Assembly (NCBI GenBank): GCA_025266875.1 | Contig: JALLLT010000018.1 | Span: 434,001 to 498,000, forward strand | Length of the DNA: 64,000 bases | Direction: 5' to 3' | Origin: Fennellomyces sp. T-0311 | Taxonomy: Eukaryota > Mucoromycota > Mucoromycetes > Mucorales > Lichtheimiaceae | In this document: positions 59,348-64,000 of the stretch, piece by piece | How positions within the stretch are numbered: position 1 is the stretch's first letter | How the letters are laid out: the number at the start of each line of letters is the position of its first letter | The notes under the pieces: generated by a model | Seen by the model: only the letters and a program-made list of their open reading frames with translations | What the model was told of the DNA's origin: nothing | Databases searched by the model: none | Program-made: the position numbers and the translations under genes

Positions 59348-60712
59348 ATGACCATCCTAAACAAAGCAAAAAAGCTTCTGCATGGGTTCGGCACACGCGC
59401 CATTCATGCTGGCCAAGATCCAGATCCTGCTACAGGTGCTGTGATTCCACCTATTTCACTTTCGACAACATTTAAACAAAGTGCTGCAGGCATTCATCAT
59501 GTAACTATATATATATATTTATATAAAATAGATACATATGACATCTACTCCCAAGTCATCACGCACACATCACCCCCTAAATACATTTATATATATATAT
59601 ATTGTTATCTAGGGCTATGAGTATATTCGAGATGGGAATCCGAACCGGAATGCGTTTGAAACTGCTATTGCATCACTTGAAGGAGCACAGTTTGCAGCTG
59701 CTTTCTCATCCGGTACTGCAGTGACTTCGGCCATTCTCAGCATTCTAGATGCAGGCTCTCACCTTATCGCCTCGGATGCATTGTATGGAGGAACTTTTGA
59801 ATCTTTCACCAAGATTGCTCATAAGCATGCCATTGAAACTACGATTGTTGATTTACGTGACCCCACACATATTATTGGTTTATTTAAACCAAATACCAAA
59901 GTACGTGTAAAAAAAATAGAGTGATGGGAAAAAATAGAGCTCACTATATTTTTCTCATCCTTTTGATATTTTAGATGGTTTGGATAGAGACGCCATCGAA
60001 TCCAACTCTCAGGATTGTTGATATTCAGGCGATTGCAGAATACACACACCAACATGGGGCATTTTTGGTAGTTGATAACACGTTTATGAGCCCATACTTT
60101 CAAAACCCTTTATCGCTCGGCGCCGATATTGCTATGCATTCCGTGACCAAATATATCAATGGCCATTCCGATGTACTGATGGGCGTTGCAGCAACAAGTA
60201 ACAAGGATCTGTACGAACAACTGCATTACGTGCAAAACTGGTTGGGTGGCGTGCCATCCCCCTTTGATTGCTATTTAGCCCGACGCGGTCTGATGACATT
60301 GGAGGTCAGAATGATACGGCATCAGCAGAACGCAATGGCTATTGCTGAGTTTTTGGTCCGACATCCAAGAGTGGAAAAAGTCTATTATCCCGGACTGGAA
60401 TCGCATCCTCAACATGCATTAGCCAAAAAACAACAAAAAGGGTTTGGCGCCATGCTGTCGTTCCGTTTGCAAGGCAATATGCATAACGTCAATTTGTTCT
60501 TCCATCATTTGCAAGTGGTTTCCTTGGCAACATCCCTTGGTGGCGCCGAATCTTTGGTGGCGTCTCCAGTATACATGAGCCATGAACATGTGCCAGTCGA
60601 ACTGCGAGAGAAATTGGAAATTACCGAAACGTTGGTTCGTGCGTCTATTGGAATCGAAACACTTGAAGATTTGATAGAGGACTTTGAACAAGCTCTGGAT
60701 CATGCTTATTAA
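59348..60712 (+). CDS. CYS3: Cystathionine gamma-lyase (PLP enzyme), 392 aa
   Basis: PLP-dependent enzyme of the Cys/Met family; most likely splits cystathionine to cysteine, 2-oxobutyrate and ammonia in transsulfuration. Exons 59348-59500, 59613-59900, 59975-60712 join to 392 aa, the usual length for the lyase. Motifs: FGTRAIHAGQDPDPATGAVI at the start, GYEYIRDGNPNRNAFE, the PLP-ring stacking YGGTF, DNTFMSPYFQNPL, the Schiff-base Lys in HSVTKYINGHSDV (about residue 206), and SLGGAESLVASP. Close relatives include cystathionine gamma-synthase and beta-lyase; length and the S-L-G-G-x-E-S-L segment favour the lyase. Intron 1 (112 nt) is rich in TA repeats. Confidence 0.88.
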
Positions 60713-61145
60713 ATAATATTACATAACCCTCATGTTTTTCCATGATCTATCTAAACTCAACGTTTGACGTGGTTAAAAGTTATTTGGTCCTGAGAGTATT
60801 CCCATGCTCCCCCAGGTTTTTCATACCATCGTCATTGTTCTATTTCATTCGAGCGTGGAAAAAACTTGCCGCGGATGACCAGAAAGGTGGCAAAAACGAT
60901 TACCCCATCATTTGTCAAGAAAAAACCGTGATATTGCTATGTGAAAAAAACACAAAGAATTGCAGTAAAGTTTCTAGAATCGCCACTACATTTCCCCCCT
61001 GCATACCATTAACACTGTGTAGGTTATGATTTACACAACTGAATCGCAAGTCACTAACAAACTACAAAATCTTTGAACCGGCAAATCGTAAGCTTGTGGA
61101 TACCCCGCTTGACACGAACAAGTGTTTTTTTGTGTCCATTGCAGA
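60713..61145. other. Intergenic, promoter of NAA15
   Basis: 433 bp between the lyase stop and the NAA15 start. No feature beyond AT-rich sequence with short A-runs. Confidence 0.5.
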
Positions 61146-63932
61146 ATGACCAGCAAGAGAGAACTTCCTTCGAAGGAAAGCGCGGTTTTCAAGAACCTTT
61201 TGGTAAAAAAATCCAGATCTACCTTTTGATGGCGTGTACCTGAAAAATGTATTCATTGTCGACATTTAGAAAACCTATGAACACAGACAGTATAAGAAAG
61301 GTCTCAAGTTGGCCGACTCTATTTTAAAAAAGTTCCCTGAACATGGAGGTAATACGAATACTCGGGAGTAAAAATGTCAAGCGTTTTAATCGCGCCGATC
61401 AGAAACATTGGCCATGAAGGGCTTGTTCCTCAACAACCTTGCCAAAAAGGAAGAAGGTTACGAATACGTGAAAAAGGGTTTGAGATACGACTTGACGTCG
61501 CATATCTGTACGTTTTTCCGTGCATTCTATATTACTTTTTTTCTCTCTCTCTCTGACATTTGTTTTAGGTTGGCACGTGTACGGTTTACTCCATCGCGCA
61601 GACAAGAACTATGAAGAGGCTGCGAAATGTTACACACATGCCTTGAAATATAACAAGAACGATATCCATATTCTGCGCGATTTCGCCTTGTTGCAAACTC
61701 AAATGCGTCAATACGATGCTTTGATTGTAAGTAGTTATGGGAATAGAATCGTCATTGAACTGACTTTTTATTTTTTGTATCCAGGAAACCAGAACACAGT
61801 TACTCCAACAACGACCTACCAACCCACCTTTCTGGATCGGATTGGCTGTTGCTAACCAACTTGCCGGAAAGCCTGATAAGGCTCTTGCCGTTTTGACTTC
61901 GCATGAAGAATCGGTCAAGGTACGATGGAAAAAAAATAGAACGTGTTAAGAGGAGATCAACATATACTGATCCTTTTTGTTTAGGATATCGGCAGCAAGA
62001 TCGAACACTCCGAGTTATTGATGTATCATAACTCTCTTTTGGAAGAGATGGGTGACTACAAGGCTGCGATTGAACATTTGGCAAAGGTTGAGGATAAGGT
62101 GATGGATAAGCGAGCTCTTCGAGAAAAGCGTGCTTTCTTCCAAGACAAGTTGGGTCAAAAGGATGAAGCTGAAAAAGCTTACTGGAACTTGATTGCTGAG
62201 AATCCTCATGATCGTGCTTATGTCAAGTCATTGTTGGAATTGAAGGGTCTCGGTGAAGGTAAAAAACGAAATTAGAAATATGGGATTAACGGAACTAAAA
62301 GAAGTATTGTAGAGAGCAAGCGTGCAGATGCTTTACGATTCTTGACCGAAGTGCACGACAAGTATCCCAAATCCAAGGCTGTCGAAGATTTGATGCTGCA
62401 GTATGCTGAGGGCGAAAAGTTCAACGTAAAGGTGGATGCAGTACTTCAAAATGCTTTACGAAAGGGTGTGCCATCGGTTTTCGCCAGCATGAAGAAATAC
62501 TACGGCAACGCAGCAAAGCACGATGCAATTGAAAAGCTGGTTTTGGGATATCGCGAATCGCTCGAAAAGAACAGCACCTTTTCATCTTCCTCGGATGAAA
62601 AGGAACCCCCAACAGCCTTGTTGTGGACTTTGTACTTTATCGCTCAACACTACGATTACCATCAACAATACGACAAGGCCCTCGAAACGATCCGTGCTGC
62701 CATCGAACACACTCCCACTGTCGTTGAACTTTACATGACCAAGGCTAGAATTTTAAAGGTAAAACCCTCGTGGTTTGTTGTGGTGGGGAATGTATTTTCT
62801 GATATGATGTCAATCAGCATCAAGGCGAAATTCAAAGAGCCGTCAAGGTGATGAACAGCGCACGTGAATTGGATCTTCAAGATAGATTCATCAACTCAAA
62901 GTGTGCAAAGTACATGCTTCGCGCGAACCAAGTTGATGAGGCTGAGAAAACCCTTGCCCTGTTTACTCGCAAGGACGTCAGTGTCATACAAGATTTGACG
63001 GATATGCAATGTCAATGGTTTAACCTTGAAGAAGGTTACGCTTATTTGCGACAAAAGGAGTATGGCATGGCCCTGAAGCGATTCCATACTATCGAAAAGA
63101 TTTTTGACGATATTTATGATGATCAATTCGATTTCCATACCTACTGCATGCGCAAGATGACCCTGCGGGCTTACGTCAGGTAACAGACAAGTGGTGGGGG
63201 GAGAGTATTGATCCTTGAAAAAAAATCTAATACCTTGAGGCTTAGTCTTCTCCGATATGAGGATCATATCCGTGATCACCCTTACTATCTCAAAGCTGCC
63301 AAGGGTGCTGTGGAGGTACTTGCATTAATTAGGGAGAGAGACAGAGAGTTTGTTTCGGTTCATCATGAGTAATATGGTATAATAGGCGTATTTGGCAATT
63401 GCAGATAAACCCAGCAGTACAAATGGTACCGATGAAAGTGGTATGTCCGAGGCAGAAAAGAAGAAGGCTCGAAGCAAGGCTCGCAAGGCTGAACTCAAGG
63501 CACAAAAGACCAACGAAGCCAAAAAGGAAGAACCCAAGAAGCAAGAAACCAAACAGACGCCTGTTGATCAGGATCCCGCAGGCGAGAAATACCTCAACAC
63601 AAAAACACCTTTAGAAGATGCCATGAAATTCATCAAGCCCCTTCAACAATTGGCGCCAAACATGATTGATACCCATGCCTTTGCTTTTGAAGTCTATATC
63701 CGTCAAAAGCAATGGGTTTTGGCTATTCGATGTCTCCTCAAGACCGCCGAAATCGACAAGTCGCATCCAAGCTTCCAGGTCAATGTTGATCGGTTTAAAA
63801 AGGCTGGTAAGTGTAAAAGAGTATATAGTAATAGTGTATTGTTTTATTCACAATGGTTATGCAGTTGAAGCGGCGGCTCCTCTTGACCCCAACATTCAAA
63901 AGATCATTGATCTTCAGATGGCCAAGCTCTAG
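61146..63932 (+). CDS. NAA15: Naa15/Nat1, auxiliary subunit of N-terminal acetyltransferase A, 724 aa
   Basis: TPR scaffold that anchors the catalytic subunit Naa10 to the ribosome. Eleven exons: 61146-61202, 61270-61348, 61403-61507, 61569-61726, 61785-61919, 61985-62258, 62313-62758, 62818-63179, 63246-63315, 63386-63806, 63865-63932; sum 724 aa plus stop. Typical family segments: [97 protein letters not shown] and the Lys-rich linker [22 protein letters not shown] helices fill most of the length. It is shorter than the human and yeast proteins (about 850-866 aa), with the missing part at the C-terminus. All introns are GT-AG, 53-72 nt. Confidence 0.92.
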
Positions 63933-64000
63933 AGGAAAAAAAATTGTTGGTAAAATGATAGTACATATAGCAAATATGCAAGCCAAAAAAAATTAAGGTG

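Noticed and set aside
1..64000. CRISPR arrays, tRNA or rRNA genes, bacterial-type promoters and terminators
   Set aside because: I saw no regularly spaced direct repeats of CRISPR type and no tRNA-like B-box or cloverleaf that held up; the DNA is eukaryotic nuclear. A tRNA scan was not possible by eye, so a missed tRNA cannot be excluded.

Overview
This is a piece of nuclear DNA from a filamentous fungus, most likely an early-diverging Mucoromycota (Mucorales-like) species. The kingdom call rests on short GT-AG introns (about 50-110 nt, several per gene) and on fungal housekeeping genes: ribosomal protein eL20, an ALY/Yra1 export factor, Hop2, Spb1, Atg7, a Mig1/CreA-like zinc-finger factor, a cystathionine gamma-lyase and Naa15/Nat1. 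The phylum is inferred from the gene style and the transposon mix (Tnp2-type CACTA, PIF/Harbinger, Fanzor) and was not tested.

Layout. 1-6 kb: the 5' end of eL20 (minus), a decayed Fanzor/TnpB-like nuclease (plus), then YRA1-like (minus) and HOP2 (plus) sharing a divergent promoter. 6-23 kb: gene-poor, AT-rich DNA with orphan genes (a 144-aa ORF, two related C2H2 zinc-finger proteins, a seven-exon protein of unknown family), a pogo-like MITE and a Gypsy integrase relic. 23.2-47.3 kb: two tandem full-length ABCB (multidrug-type) transporters of 1301 and 1290 aa, separated by a 15.7-kb nest of transposons. 49.7-64 kb: compact housekeeping block with SPB1 (871 aa), ATG7 (645 aa, minus), a Mig1-like factor, a cystathionine gamma-lyase (392 aa) and NAA15 (724 aa).

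The main discovery is the nest at 28.4-41.9 kb. A dead PIF/Harbinger-like transposase gene (minus strand) has been hit twice by the same 5330-bp CACTA-type transposon in opposite orientations, giving an 11-kb inverted repeat (28508-33837 and 34222-39551) around a 384-bp spacer. Every long ORF in one arm has an identical partner at the mirror position in the other. The spacer carries the middle of the PIF gene but lies inverted relative to the 5' part (39552-40097) and the 3' part (28416-28507). Flipping it restores both the order of the PIF protein and the target-site duplications of both insertions. The spacer has therefore been inverted by recombination between the arms, or has been placed the wrong way round in assembly, which 5.3-kb identical arms would allow. 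Each CACTA copy encodes an apparently intact 1034-aa Tnp2-family transposase in five exons plus a divergent accessory protein. A 161-bp non-autonomous relative with matching ends and a TAA duplication sits at 47570-47730.

The two ABC genes share exon 2 length and most of their exon plan. They are nearly identical, introns included, only over the 3' halves of both nucleotide-binding domains, which suggests gene conversion. One intron in NBD2 sits at different places in the two copies, and in the first copy it is a GC-AG intron inside the Walker A motif.
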